Shown: positions 45,458 through 56,979 of the stretch, piece after piece
Layout of the letters: each line of letters starts with the position of its first letter
Numbering within the stretch: position 1 is the stretch's first letter
Source of the DNA: Mauremys mutica
Taxonomy: Eukaryota; Chordata; Testudines; Geoemydidae
Direction of reading: 5' to 3'
Assembly (NCBI RefSeq): GCF_020497125.1
Contig: NC_059081.1
Span: 60,532,768-60,596,767 of the forward strand
Length of the DNA stretch: 64,000 nucleotides
Translations under genes and position numbers: made by a program
Notes under the pieces: model-generated
What the model saw: only the letters and a program-made list of their open reading frames with translations
What the model was told of the DNA's origin: nothing
Database searches by the model: none

Positions 45458-45463
45458 AATAAA
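45458..45463 (+). terminator. Candidate intronic poly(A) signal
   Basis: AATAAA lies 36 bases after the read-through stop of the 45216 exon, in an A-rich context. It would serve a composite terminal exon of PARD3B if the 45296 donor is not used. No transcript evidence is available. Confidence 0.3.
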
Positions 45464-46412
45464 GTCATTCTCATTGAACATGTCAGCAAGAGTCATGATC
45501 CACAGGGGAAGAACATGACATTGAGGAAGCTTAGTGTGCTAGAGTTATAGCAGGTCTTAGCAGGGCATAACTGTGACAAACTTTATAGTGCTAAAATCAT
45601 AGCTGGCAATGACAGAGCATTGCTGTGAGGCGTTTGCACTGCAGCAGTGACAGCTCCTACAGTACCACCATTACTGGAAGGAAAATGTAACTAGCAATCC
45701 TGTTCCAGTATGGTAACTATATACTGTAACTCAACCCCATTGGAAAGGGGAGAGAATTCTTAGGGGCTTGAGGGGGTTTTTATGAATAATTTTAGTCTGG
45801 AATCAGCAGGGCATGACAAAGAGGAAACCTTTCAAAGATTACAATCCAGATTCTGTGGGAGTTATAATAGCAGAGTGTGAAAATTAGCAAGCTAGAAAAA
45901 GAAATGAAGAAAGGTTAGAGCAGAGGGGAGAAAATGAAAATAGAGAATATTTATCCTCCAAGCATGCTAAGCAAGAAAGTGGATCTTCGGTAGAGATGTG
46001 GAGGAGCAAGTTTTCCTAAATGAGGGTGAGACAATCAAGTAGTGCCACATTTCCTGGGCACCCCAAAGGGCGTGGCACATCGGTGCTGGTATTTTTAGGA
46101 AATAAATGAGTGTGCATTGTAGCTACAGCTTTTCTTCAGTTTTTTCCATTTGACTGTTTTTCTAACTGTGTCATGGCAAAGGCTGATTGACCTTAATGTA
46201 ATATGGCATACCAATATGAACTAGAATATCTCAGTGCTTGAAAATAATAAGATCTCTCTAAGAAAAGCTGTTTCACACACTTCAGCATTGTTGGACTTAA
46301 GTAAGAACTTTTTAATGCAGGATGTGTTGTTTAAACCACAGAATGCATCTGTGGTTCAATGACTGCCTTTTATCAACTTATATTGGTGGTTGTCTGCAGT
46401 GGTGGGCTAGTG
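45464..46412. other. Intronic stretch, nothing recognised
   Basis: Mixed sequence with no transposon ends, hairpins or protein-like frames. Confidence 0.5.
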
Positions 46413-46614
46413 ATGTTGGTCCCAGGATATTAGACAGACAAGGTGGGTGAGATAATAGATTTTAATGGACCAACTTCTGTTGGTGGAGGAACAAAGCCTC
46501 AAAGGACCTGATGAAAAGTTCTTTGAAGCTTGAAACTGTGTTTCTTCCATCAACAGAAGCCGGTCCAATAAAAGTCTCACCCACTTGTCTCTCATACACT
46601 GGGACCAACACTGC
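46413..46614. repeat. Self-complementary turtle repeat, full palindrome
   Basis: TGTTGGTCCCAGGATATTAG, ACAAGGTGGGTGAGATAATA and GGACCAACTTCTGTTGGTGG on the left pair with CATCAACAGAAGCCGGTCCA, AAAGTCTCACCCACTTGTCT and ACTGGGACCAACACTG on the right. The termini are more complete than in the 23631 copy. Confidence 0.75.
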
Positions 46615-46619
46615 TTAAC

Positions 46620-46925
46620 AGAGTGCCATTTGATTCCCAGCAATGTGTTTTATATTTTTTTCCTGTTCTCATTATCCATAATATGTGTCCAGTCCTTTTT
46701 TCTGAATCCTACTAAGTTCTTGTCCTCAGTTATATCTTTTAGCAGCAAGTTCCACAGGTTAAGTATATGTAGAGTTTTAAAAAAAAGTTGCCTTTTTCTC
46801 AGTTTTAAAATGTACTGCCTTTGCATCTTTATTGCTGCTACATCCTTAGTAGGCAATTCCTGTGAGCTACTCACAATGACACCAAATTGTTTTTTCCTGA
46901 GTAGTTCCATCTGATTCAACCCATT
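46620..46925 (-). repeat. CR1-like LINE fragment, antisense
   Basis: CATTATCCATAATATGTGTC, CTACTAAGTTCTTGTCCTCA and AGCAGCAAGTTCCACAGGTT run parallel to the stretch at 39060-39290. Diverged 3' region of a CR1-type LINE on the - strand. Confidence 0.5.
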
Positions 46926-47189
46926 AATCTCCCCATGTTCTTCTCAAAACCTCAATTTCGGCTAGTGGAAACTAGACTCCAGACCCAAAATCTCGACAGG
47001 GTTTTGAGGGTTTACCTGGATAGGACGGAGAATTTAGGAAGTTATCAAGACTTTCTATAGCCTTCGGGGATCAGTGTAAAGAGGGAGTCACTTCTGCCTG
47101 CCTAAGATTAGGCTGTACCATGAGTCACACTGTACTTTAGTTGGGGTGTCAGTATCTCATGGTTTTAGCACCCACACTGTCAGGGTTCA

Positions 47190-47840
47190 TGCAATATCAG
47201 TAGTTTGCCTCCATAATGTTTCTGTCAAGGAGAGAGCAGAGCACTGGAGTGATGTGCTCTCAGCTGCATGTGTTGTTCAGCAGACTGGCTGTTGTGTTCT
47301 GAACCAATTCTAAAGAGCTCTTGTAAGTTTACTTCTCTGAAACCACCATAGTAATCAAGCCCAGAGATGATAAATGAATGGGTCACCGGGGCAAAGTCTG
47401 AATCCAGCAGAAGAGGCTGCAGTCTTCCTGGCAGCCACTAATGGAAATGCGGATTTTTTGCAGAGCTGGCCATTTGAATCTCCGGAAGTACAGAGGAGTC
47501 CAGGTGAAAACCAAGGCCGAGAACTCTGGAAATCTGCCTTCAGATCATTAATAATCTATTTTACATGGATACTGTGAGGAATGGGCAGCAGTACAAAACC
47601 TTAAGATAGATAGATGTCCTTATCAAGATGGCATGTTCTTCAATGTATTTCCCTCTCCCCATCGGTATCGCCTCCTTCTTTCCAGGGCTCAGCTTTATTC
47701 ACCCGCTCTTCATCCAGTTGTTGAACTCAGTCAAGCCATTGGACACCTGTGGGAGGGTGCTGTTTCCATCTGATCTGAATGTGATGTATAGCTGAATGTC
47801 ATCTGCACACTGCTATGCTGTTCACATTCTCCATTAGAGA
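47190..47840 (-). pseudogene. L2-like LINE reverse-transcriptase remnant
   Basis: The - strand, from about 47815 downward, reads QCADDIQLYITFRSDG, then LTEFNNWMKSG, a stop, and IKLSPGKKEAIPMG. The first phrase corresponds to the L2 catalytic YADDTQLY box, with the aspartates kept. Further on come KKSAFPLVAARKTA and then, in a shifted frame near 47260, LVQNTTASLLNN followed by EHITPVLCSLLDR. The order of these blocks is that of L2 ORF2. It has several stops and frameshifts and is very old. Confidence 0.75.
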
Positions 47841-50128
47841 TCTCGCTCCGCTGCCCCTCACTGACTGCAGCCTGATTGGTCTGCAGTAGGCTAACGTTTT
47901 CCCAAAGTTCTTCATGGGCAGTATTATCAAACTGAGCATCTTGAACATTGTGGGAAATTTGTAAAAAATGTGAGTAGTCTGATCTAACGGTACATTATCA
48001 AAATCCTTCTCGCCTTCCTTTTATCAGCCCATCAATGCAAAAAGGTGTAATTGAATATAAACAACTGGCTTTTAGGACTAGAAAGAGGTGGTGGAATGGG
48101 GCTGCAGAAACCATTTCCCAACAAATTAAGCACATTTCTAATCTTACACGGGTTTATAAAAGTAAGTCTCTGTCACCAGCATGTGGGATTTACCTAAATT
48201 CGCCAAGCAGACAGTAAAGCTTCAAAAGTCCCAGGGAGGAAGGGAGAACACTTCTGCAACAGAAAGGAAAGCATCCGGGCTTGGGCTGTGGCTGATTTCT
48301 CTTGGGAAAAAAATCAGCACAATAGCTGGAATAATTAGATGCCCATGCAATAAAACTGTTACTGCTACCTGGCAACAAGTAGGAGCCATGTTGGAGGGCA
48401 TGAGAGATTGGAATGAACGAATGAATAGGAGAGCTTTGGCATCCCTCTGAAATGGGCAAGAGAGAACTAGGATTACCATCACATTATTTTGAAAAATATG
48501 CCGTACGTTCCCAGGGCACCTGTTCAACTCTGAAGGTGTGCGAGGCTACCTACAAAGAAGCTCTGATTGTCTCTGGTAGCATACCCAAGCTCTCCTGCTA
48601 TATCTTTCATTCAAGTTCAAATCCCAGCTTTAAAACACCCGTGGCACTTTGCCCTATGGCCTTATGTTTTCATCTCCCTTCCCTGTGGGTGCTGAGAAGT
48701 TTAACCATACACAATGGATCAGATTCTTAGCTGGTGTAAATCAATGTAGCTTCACTGGCTCATGACCCCTATTTTATAGCAGAATTAGAGAAAATGCAGT
48801 TCTGTAAGTGTGCTTGCCTTTTCAACAAAAGAAGCAAAGAATTTAAAATATATAGAGGTAATCCTGCTCCTATTGAGCTCAGTGACAAAACCCTGCTGGC
48901 TTTGATGGGAGCAGGATCTGTTCTATGGAAGGTTATTTTTTAATTAAAAGTTGAAATACTTCTGTCTGTTTAAAAAAAAAAAGTAGGCACCAGCCTTAAA
49001 GGAAGCTTTAATATGTGACTATCTTAATCAGTAGCCAACTGAGTTATGTGATCAAGTTTGTATCGAAGCTAGTATCAGATTATGGGCTTTATTTGGAAAC
49101 ATCTAGAGAGAGGCAAATGTCATCTACTGAGTTATTGGTGTGTTACTATGGCAGGCTAGTGACAGGTCCCCGTCTCATACTGCACTGTGCTACATCATCT
49201 CCTGAAGGGAAGCAAAATGGTAAAGGCAGAACATAAAGCTTTGCAAGAAAGATACAGTTCTTGGCACTCAGTAGTTATGCGATGCCCCAGGGCTAAAGCC
49301 GAGTAGTGCTGAATGGTATTATTAAGCAATGGTAAATCCTCCCTCTTAGAAGGAAAAGGGCTTGAGTCTTAGGCTCTGCGGGGTACTATTTGGGAAATAG
49401 GAGCATGGCTATAATATGAGGAGCTAGAAAAATATTTTTGTTTGTTTGTCTTCAGTAACCCACCTCTCTCTCTTTCACATTTGAAGTATTTACTTGGTTA
49501 AACCAGTGCACAAATATAAACGTGAAGCTGGTTTATTTGCTCACAGGTTTGTTTGGTTTTGCACTTCAGTTTCATTGTGGTCCGTCATAATGTAAGCGAT
49601 AATTTTGCTCATGGCAGCCCCAATTGGAGAAATATGTCCTAAGCACCAAGAGGTATTCCTTTCTCCTAATGGATTCGATAGTAGGCTCTGACTAGTAACT
49701 GGGCTGACAGTCACTAAGACGGGCCCAGGGATTGGTGATGCTGTGATATATACCACAAATCTCAGCCCCCTTGCTAGTAAGAAATGCTGATGCCAAAAAA
49801 AAGTCAATGTTTCAGTTCCTCAAGGTTCTTCATATCATCCAAGAACAAGCGTTTGTGGCAAAAAGAGCATTAAAAAATAACTGTAAAGACTAAGAAATGA
49901 ATTCAGATTGTATCAATCATTTGATGGCCAAGGAGAAGAGGGCTGAGCAGAATGGCACTTTACATTCACAAGAGTGTTTAAGTTCAATATAAGATGTACC
50001 ATAAAGATGGGAAATCTATTAATGTATTAATTAAAGAAGTGGCAGCACAATGCCTTGCCATTGTCAGGAGACTCATGTTCAAGATCCACTCTGAAACTTG
50101 CACTTCCTAGGTCAGTAAATAAAAGGGG
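47841..50128. other. Intronic stretch with one fold-back repeat
   Basis: At 48855-48925 CCTGCTCCTATTGAGCTCAG and GGCTTTGATGGGAGCAGGAT form a short fold-back of the family noted at 14385. Otherwise nothing is recognised. Confidence 0.45.
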
Positions 50129-50945
50129 TATCATAGATTCCAAGGCCAGACAGGACCATTGTGATCACCTAGTCTGACCTGCTTAATAACACAGGCCCCT
50201 AGAACCTTACCCAGTAGCTTCTGCATCAAGCTCATAACTTCTGTTTGAGCTATGCATGGGTGGCCAAACTGTGGCTCACAAGCCACGCGCTGCTCTTTAC
50301 CGTTAAGGTGCGGCTCACTGAGTCCCCCATGCCGCCCACCCCATTCTCCGCCCACCACACTTGCGGGGGGAATCTCAGGACCTCTGCCTTGCAGTGGGTT
50401 GATGTAGGGTAAGGACTTCTGTCCAGTGGGGACGCGGGCCTTGGGGCTTGAGCCCCGCAGCATACCAGCCGGGCCTCATGGCTTCAGCAGGAGTGGGGCT
50501 GAAGCCTCGACCCCTGCCGGCATCTCTTGTGGGGCTGAAGCCCTAAGCCCCAGAAGATGTGCCCCAGCTCTTGGACTTCTGAAGATTGTCGTATGAAGCT
50601 TAGAGGGTCAGTAAGTTTGGCCATCCCTGAGCTATGGAATGTCTTATACAAAGATATCTAGTCTTGATTTTAAGACTTCACTGATGGAGAATCCACCACT
50701 TCTCTAGGTAAATTGTTCCACAGGTTATTCACCCTCAGGATTAAAGAATTGTGCCTTGTTCCTAGTCTGAATTTATCTAGCTTCAGCTTCCATTCATTGG
50801 ATCTTGTTGTGCCTTTTTTGGCTAGATTAAAGAGCTGCCAGCTGTCAGAAATCTCTGCTCAGGTAGGTGCTTGTACACTGTGATCACCTCATCTCTTAAC
50901 CTTCTCTTGGATAAATTAAAGAGGCTGAGCTGCTTACATTTCTCA
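50129..50945 (-). mobile_element. CR1 LINE 3' end, antisense, split by a hAT element
   Basis: TCATAGATTCCAAGGCCAGA, GACCATTGTGATCACCTAGT and CAAGCTCATAACTTCTGTTT come before the interruption. TCTAGTCTTGATTTTAAGAC, GGAGAATCCACCACTTCTCT and TAAAGAGGCTGAGCTGCTTA come after it. This is the same family and order as 4257-4655 but better preserved. Removing 50255-50636 joins the two halves smoothly. Confidence 0.8.
50247..50636. mobile_element. hAT element nested in CR1, 8-bp duplication
   Basis: The core 50255-50628 begins CATGGGTGGCCAAACTGTGG and ends AGTTTGGCCATCCCT. GAGCTATG flanks it on both sides (50247-50254 and 50629-50636), if the last base of the right terminal repeat is lost or shared. 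The interior is GC-rich with repeated GGGGCTGAAGCC-type phrases. It carries no transposase. Confidence 0.85.
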
Positions 50946-53900
50946 CTAAAGACATGAAGACAGCATTGTCAAAGGGGCTGGAGCCTTCCCTGCAGGACAG
51001 TTGGTGAGGCAGCATTGACAGTCATGTAGGCAAAAGCCATTTCCCACCATTCTGGGCAAAAGAAGAGTTTCCATAATAGCTGCCCTCATAAAGGAGGCTC
51101 TCAAAGAGACAAATAGGAGGTGTAGGTTCCTCACCAAGCTCTACTGCCTTCCTCATCAAGTTCACAGTAGTTGCCATCATTTCAAGATTGTGAAGTCTGC
51201 TTTTGCCTACAAGTCTGCTCTCATCTTACAGCTCTATTGCTTTTCCTTTGTGTGCTACAAATAACTCCCACCTCACCTGTCCCTTCATAACCTTCAACTC
51301 TCATCTCATCTGCTCTTCCATGCTGCCTTCGTCTTCTGGAAATGCCTCTCACTCCCACTGTACAAGGCAACGACCCTCTTGCCATGCGAATAATTCCTTA
51401 AAATTCTTCTTTGAAACCTGCATCAGTATTAACCTGATTCAGTAAAAATGTCACCTACCAATTAAAAATGACAGCCTTCTTGGATAGAACCACCATCTGG
51501 CTCATCCAGTGCATTCTGTGTTTGATTTGTATTATCTGTCCCATTAAAATTGTAAACTGCTCTCCTTTGGTACACAGCTAACCAAAAAAAAATCACTCTG
51601 TCCTATGATGGTATTCCTGTGATGTTCTACCTAGCTATCTTCTGACACCTTTCCTAGTGCTTAAAACTTATCTGCCCTTCTCTTTTCCTTTGTTTGTCTC
51701 TTCAATTAAATATCTGCATTATACACTGCCTTGGAATTTCCATTTGCTTACTGCAGCATTGTTTTTAACACATGCAAGAGGATGGCAATGATATTACATT
51801 CAACAGATGTGTATTCCAAGTAATGCCAATACACTGCAACTTTAGTAGCAATAACCTGGAACAAAAGAGAGTGTACAGAATAACCCATATGTTGTATGTT
51901 TATAAATGTGTCATTCTTGCCAAACTTTTATCAGCAATGAAATAATTTATTAATCCAAGTCCAGACAGATCTTGAGAATTATCAAAGGTCTGTTGCATCA
52001 TGGAGGCTGCGTTACTGAGTATATTTTACGCATTTGTACAAAGCTAATCTTCAACTTTTGATATTCAGTAGAATATACTTGCCCGTTACAGTCATCATAG
52101 AATTTGAAATGTTCCCCTTGAGGTTGAAACAACTCTGATTTAGCTGCATTTATTTTTTCCTGCAAAATTCTGTAGAGAGATAGGCAACTTTCTCATCTTG
52201 GGATAAGCAACAATTAATCTGTATCCTCCACTCCATCACTGACCACTCGATCCTATATTTATCTTAGTGATATCATACTAATGTTTGTTGATATCCATTC
52301 TTGTCCTTAAATCACTGCACTGTAAACTGTTGATTGTCACGCTGATTATGTGGTCACACACATATCTTAACTGGTTAACTTGCCTCAGATCTTGCCTTCT
52401 ACTTCCACACATGACAAATCTTGAAAAAAATCAATGAAGTTCATGAACAGTGGAGGATTAAACTCCCTCCTTTCCATCAGTTTTCCCAGATGGAAAATGC
52501 AGTCCCAAGCGCCTCTCCCTATTGTGTCTCCTGCCTGTCTGAATGACATCTCTGACTCCACCTCACTCCTAGGGGCTACCTACACTACAGAAACATCCAC
52601 GTCAGAACACTGGTTACAACATGATTGTCCATCACCTGGCTAAAGTTTGTAGTGTGCACTGGAACCTAATAATGATATAACTGGGCAAAAGTGTGGGATG
52701 TATATGCACAATCATGCAGGGAGATCAGTTTGAGAAGGTCAAGTCCACTCTTCTCAGTTGAGTCCAGGATGTGGGGCTGCAGCTCCTCCATGCCACTTGT
52801 GCAGTGTAGCTACTGGAACCATGATTCTCTGGCCCCTTTATTGGTCACCTCTCTATAGTAACCTATACTGGTCCCGCACAGGGACCTTTCTACAGTGTGC
52901 AAGACAGTGGGGAATCAGGCATCACCATGTGATCACTCCAGCTGCAGTCCAGCAGAAGGGGTTGAGTGATGCAGGAAAAACTCTGCTGGCCCCTGTACTC
53001 CAGTGTAAACTTCCTTAGGGGAGAAATAAATCTTTTCATACTGAAAAGATCTAAAATGATGGTTCTTCAGTATCTGGAGCCTTGAATCCTTCTGAGTACC
53101 AGGAGTAACCCCTTGGTACCAGCTATGTGTCAGTTTCCTGACTGTAATGATTGTATGTACTTCCCCATTTGCTCCCAAAAGGGGGTTCTTTCATAGCTAG
53201 GTTGATACTTAGGAAAGTCCAGATCTCCCTCATGTCTTATATTATTCTCCGAGCTCTCAATGTTTTTCTTTTTTATTGTCACTCTCCCATCTGCCTCCTG
53301 TTGCTTATTGCTGTGGGAATCATTGTTGTGCTGAGTTTCTTGACCGTGCTGAAATGTTTTGCTCAATACGCCACTCTCATTCTGCATACTTCTCTCTTCT
53401 GTCCTCATCTTGGCACACTGTCAACCATTGTTTCTCAATCAGGGAGCTTCTATTCATTGTATTCTATGTGGTGGTCTCATGAAGTCATCCTAATGTGATA
53501 CTTGTCTGATCTCCACTCTGCCTAGCTCCTTCTCTGTTACTTTTGTTTTCTGCCACATCAAATAGCGGTTTTACAATACAAAAGGGGAAAAAAAGATTAT
53601 GGTGATGATGGAACTTCTTGTAAGAATTAAAATGCTTTCACAATCAAGGAAAGGATACTTAACTGTGCTAATTAAATGTAAGTTTATAAAAATAACACTT
53701 AATTTTAGATTTAAAATGCCAATCTGCCTTTGGTAAAAAAGTACCCAATGATTAGTGGTTCATGGTAATTACGAAACGTAGCCACCCATTGTCTTGAAAA
53801 GCCAGGAAAAGAAAACAAACCAGCATCAGCAGAACAAAGGCTGCAACAAGGACTGTAAGGTACAACGCTGACCCGCTGCTAACTTAATTTAGGCCCAGAA

Positions 53901-55974
53901 TTTAAATCTTGTTTAAAAAAAATAATAATAAAGTGTAAAAGGGATGAATGGAGAGAAGGGGATTCCAAAACTTAGTAGGAATGGAAATTTTATTTTACAT
54001 GTTTTAATTTAAATATATCACTTTCAGTGTGGCAAACCCAAGCACAAGAGGATTGTGTGTAACATCAGAAATTGAATATAACTGGGACTAACTAGAAACA
54101 AAAGTGAACAGCCTAACTTAATTGTCCAAGCCACATCAAATATCAATAATAAACGAGGAGCATTTATAATGGAACATTTGATTTTTTTTTTCAGTTTTAA
54201 TAATCTAAAGTAATGTTAGTAACTTGAGTAGGGATCATTTTTAAATATGATTTTTATCTCAACAGTGGCCCTTTTATTGAAAATACAGCAAAATCTTAAA
54301 ATCTGATATCTTCCCATGCAATGATCTCATTATAAGTGAAATATGTATAGGGTTTTAGTTGGTTTTAAAGTCCTGACAGGTGCGTTTTGAATCAGTTTTA
54401 ATGGGAATATTGGTCTACTCAAGTACCTCCAGGAAAAAAGTTGCAATAAAACAGCCAAGATGAAATACATGCAGAGAAAAAAGAGATTGTTCTTCCCTGA
54501 TAGAGCACTAGCTTGGGAACTGAGCTGATGTGCTCATTTAAAGATTAGCTTAAATCCAAAATCACAGTGGAGTCTAACTACCTAACTTACTGTACTTACC
54601 ACTGCCAGGTAATAAAACTGATTACTACAAAAACTGCCTAAAAGCCAGAGCTGTCAAAAAAGTCATTATGCTTCGAGGAGGACAGAGTCTAAATCCTGAA
54701 TGGAATTTCTGATACCAATGATCGTTCCATACATGTCAACCATTCAAAGCAGAAATGTGGAGATTCTCTCATTTCTGCATATTGGTACATGAAGCATTTT
54801 ATGGTGAAATCGTGACCCAGTATCACACTGATGGCTTCAGTCTTATTTTGAAACACAGAGTCAAAATCCAATCCCCAAAAAGTGCGTAGACATCATAAAC
54901 AAGTGTATTTATTGTCTTAAATAATGAGTGTCTTCAAATCATGCATAGAAAAGCCAGCAGCGAAGTGGGAAGGTTGGTGTTTATTTTAAACATATCTCAC
55001 AAAATGGGCTTGCATCTAAGCAGACATGACTTCTCCAAAACTCTTGTTTAAAAGGAGGGGTTAAAGATTGTAAGCAGGATCATAGTTACAAAAATCTTAT
55101 CGTAGAATTTGAAAGTGAAGACGGTTTGTTTTTAGGAGTAATTTCAGCTTCCTTAAAAATAGAGTGGAACATTAGTTGAAATTAACAAGATGCTTCCTAT
55201 CTAAGCCAAATTAGGTCTTTACTACTGAAAGGCATTCTTTTAGAAGTCAAGAAGGTCAAGGGTCAAGACATCAAGTCACAAAGTGCAGCTGTCAGGCCAC
55301 CTCTGCAATTTCCATGGGAGTAACTAAAGAAAATTTAGCAAAGAAAATATCTACAGCAGTAGGGACATTTCTTACAAAAAAACAAAAACTGAAAAACAGA
55401 TCTCCCAGAAGAATACTTAGGAGGTGGACAGGGGGGCTGACAGAGGTGGGTTTTGTCAGTTTTTATAATAAAGCCTCTCAACTCCTCATAGCGAAGAGCC
55501 AGTTGATGCAATATGGAATGGTTTAAAAGTCAATTAATTTTTTGAAACTAAACAGCTGGCCTAGGTTGTAAGTAGATATTAGTTGGGATAAATAAATATT
55601 CTTTAAAGTGTCACATGTACAAAAAGCATGAATCTTGTAGAGGATTGAATGTATGTCAAGGCATAAGGGCCTCCCACTAAATATAAAGGTACTAAATTCT
55701 GCTTAAAAAAAACCTAGAGATCTAGAAAAAGGCTGTCTCCAAGGAGAAGCATTTGAGTTAATGTTATATTACACATAGTGAAATTATGGAGACATGGCCT
55801 CATTAACAGCAAAAGAAGCACTATTAGCCAGCCCTCCAATGAGTACAAGAACAAAACAAATTTTCAGCAACAAAACATTAATGAAAGAAATAAGTGTCAG
55901 TAAAAACGTTTTAGGTTGAGATGAAGGATCTGTGGAAAAAAGATAAGTGAATGCAAATTAAAAAGAGTAAGCTC
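50946..55974. other. Intronic stretch, possible old LINE 3' segment
   Basis: At about 51320-51430 CTTCTGGAAATGCCTCTCAC and TTCTTCTTTGAAACCTGCAT resemble the C-terminal and 3' part of an old LINE, but I cannot assign it. The rest shows no exon, terminal repeat or hairpin. A 115-codon hydrophobic frame at 53151-53498 looks like chance. Confidence 0.4.
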
Positions 55975-56112
55975 AAATTAAAAAACAAAGAGTATGTCCC
56001 ACAGAATACATCAACAGAGTGACATGCCAAGTGAAACCTGGGGAATGAGATGTGCTACGAAATGCAAATGTATCCTCTGCATTATCAACACTGATGTTGA
56101 AATCGCCCAGGA
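55975..56112 (-). pseudogene. L2-like LINE endonuclease remnant
   Basis: From 56112 downward the - strand reads LGDFNISVDNAEDTFAF, then SHSPGFTWHVTLL, MYSVGHTLCFLI and a stop. GDFN with a following GHTL box is the APE-type endonuclease core of L2 LINEs. In functional copies the GHTL box continues DLV, here changed to CFL. Upstream parts on the - strand toward 56540 may belong to the same copy but are not convincing. Confidence 0.7.
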
Positions 56113-56979
56113 GACCAAGAGATAGGGAAACTCAACTGGCTGGTTTATAAATAGAAGATCTGTATACATAGGGTGAAAACATAGCTGCTTAAGATGTATT
56201 ATAAATGAAATCTGAAAAAGTGTAGACCTTGGATTTTTAAAGTGAGGAAATGGCACTTTGTTTTGCCTGGAGGTTCACTTAAAATAAGTTGAGGAAAAGA
56301 CAACTCTTCCAGCCCAAGCTCTTGAGATTCACTTTCTCTAGATAAATAGACCTGGAGGTAAGGTTGAGAGTCAGGCCTTCACCATTGAAAAGTGGCAGTA
56401 ATACCTGATAGATACCGCTAGCAAAGGAAGAAGGAAAGAGTCCATCAATACATACCTCTGACACACAGAATGTAGTAGGTCCAATTTTGTAGTTTGCTCC
56501 ATCAATATCCTTCAGCAAGCTTCTAACAGCATAATCCATGAATGTCTTACCCCTTCTATCAAGTTTCAGCTAAACTCCAATAAACAAATAGCTGTTCAAC
56601 CATCGTACTGTTGGTGTCCACTCATAAGGCAGGCTGCTGTTGGTTTTTATAACCTCTGCCCATCACCGAGCCTTTATCCAGTCTTTACAGGACAGATGTG
56701 GTAGTTTAATTATATTAAAGAAGGTGTTATGCTGTCATAGTATCAAGATGCTGGCTCTCATAACAAACATATAAAGCGCCCTTAGCAACTATGCTATTAT
56801 GGAACAGGAAAGAAGAAATATGATAAGAAAATAGAAAGGTAAGTTTTTTTGTGGGCCATCTTAATTGAACATCTTACAAAAATTACAGGGCATATAAATC
56901 TCAGTGACTGAAATATAGTTCTGGTTCATTAACAAATATGCAGCGCACATACTACAAGCACAAATGATACCACACACTA
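56113..56979. other. Intronic stretch, nothing firm recognised
   Basis: An open - strand frame of 86 codons (56279-56539) could be a further part of the L2-like element, but no motif supports this. Confidence 0.4.

Noticed and set aside
46585..46914. 109-codon hydrophobic + strand frame
   Set aside because: Overlaps a hairpin repeat and an antisense CR1-like fragment; the hydrophobic residues come from T-rich antisense sequence.
53151..53498. 115-codon frame with many hydrophobic residues
   Set aside because: Codon content follows T-rich composition, and there is no splice context or known domain.
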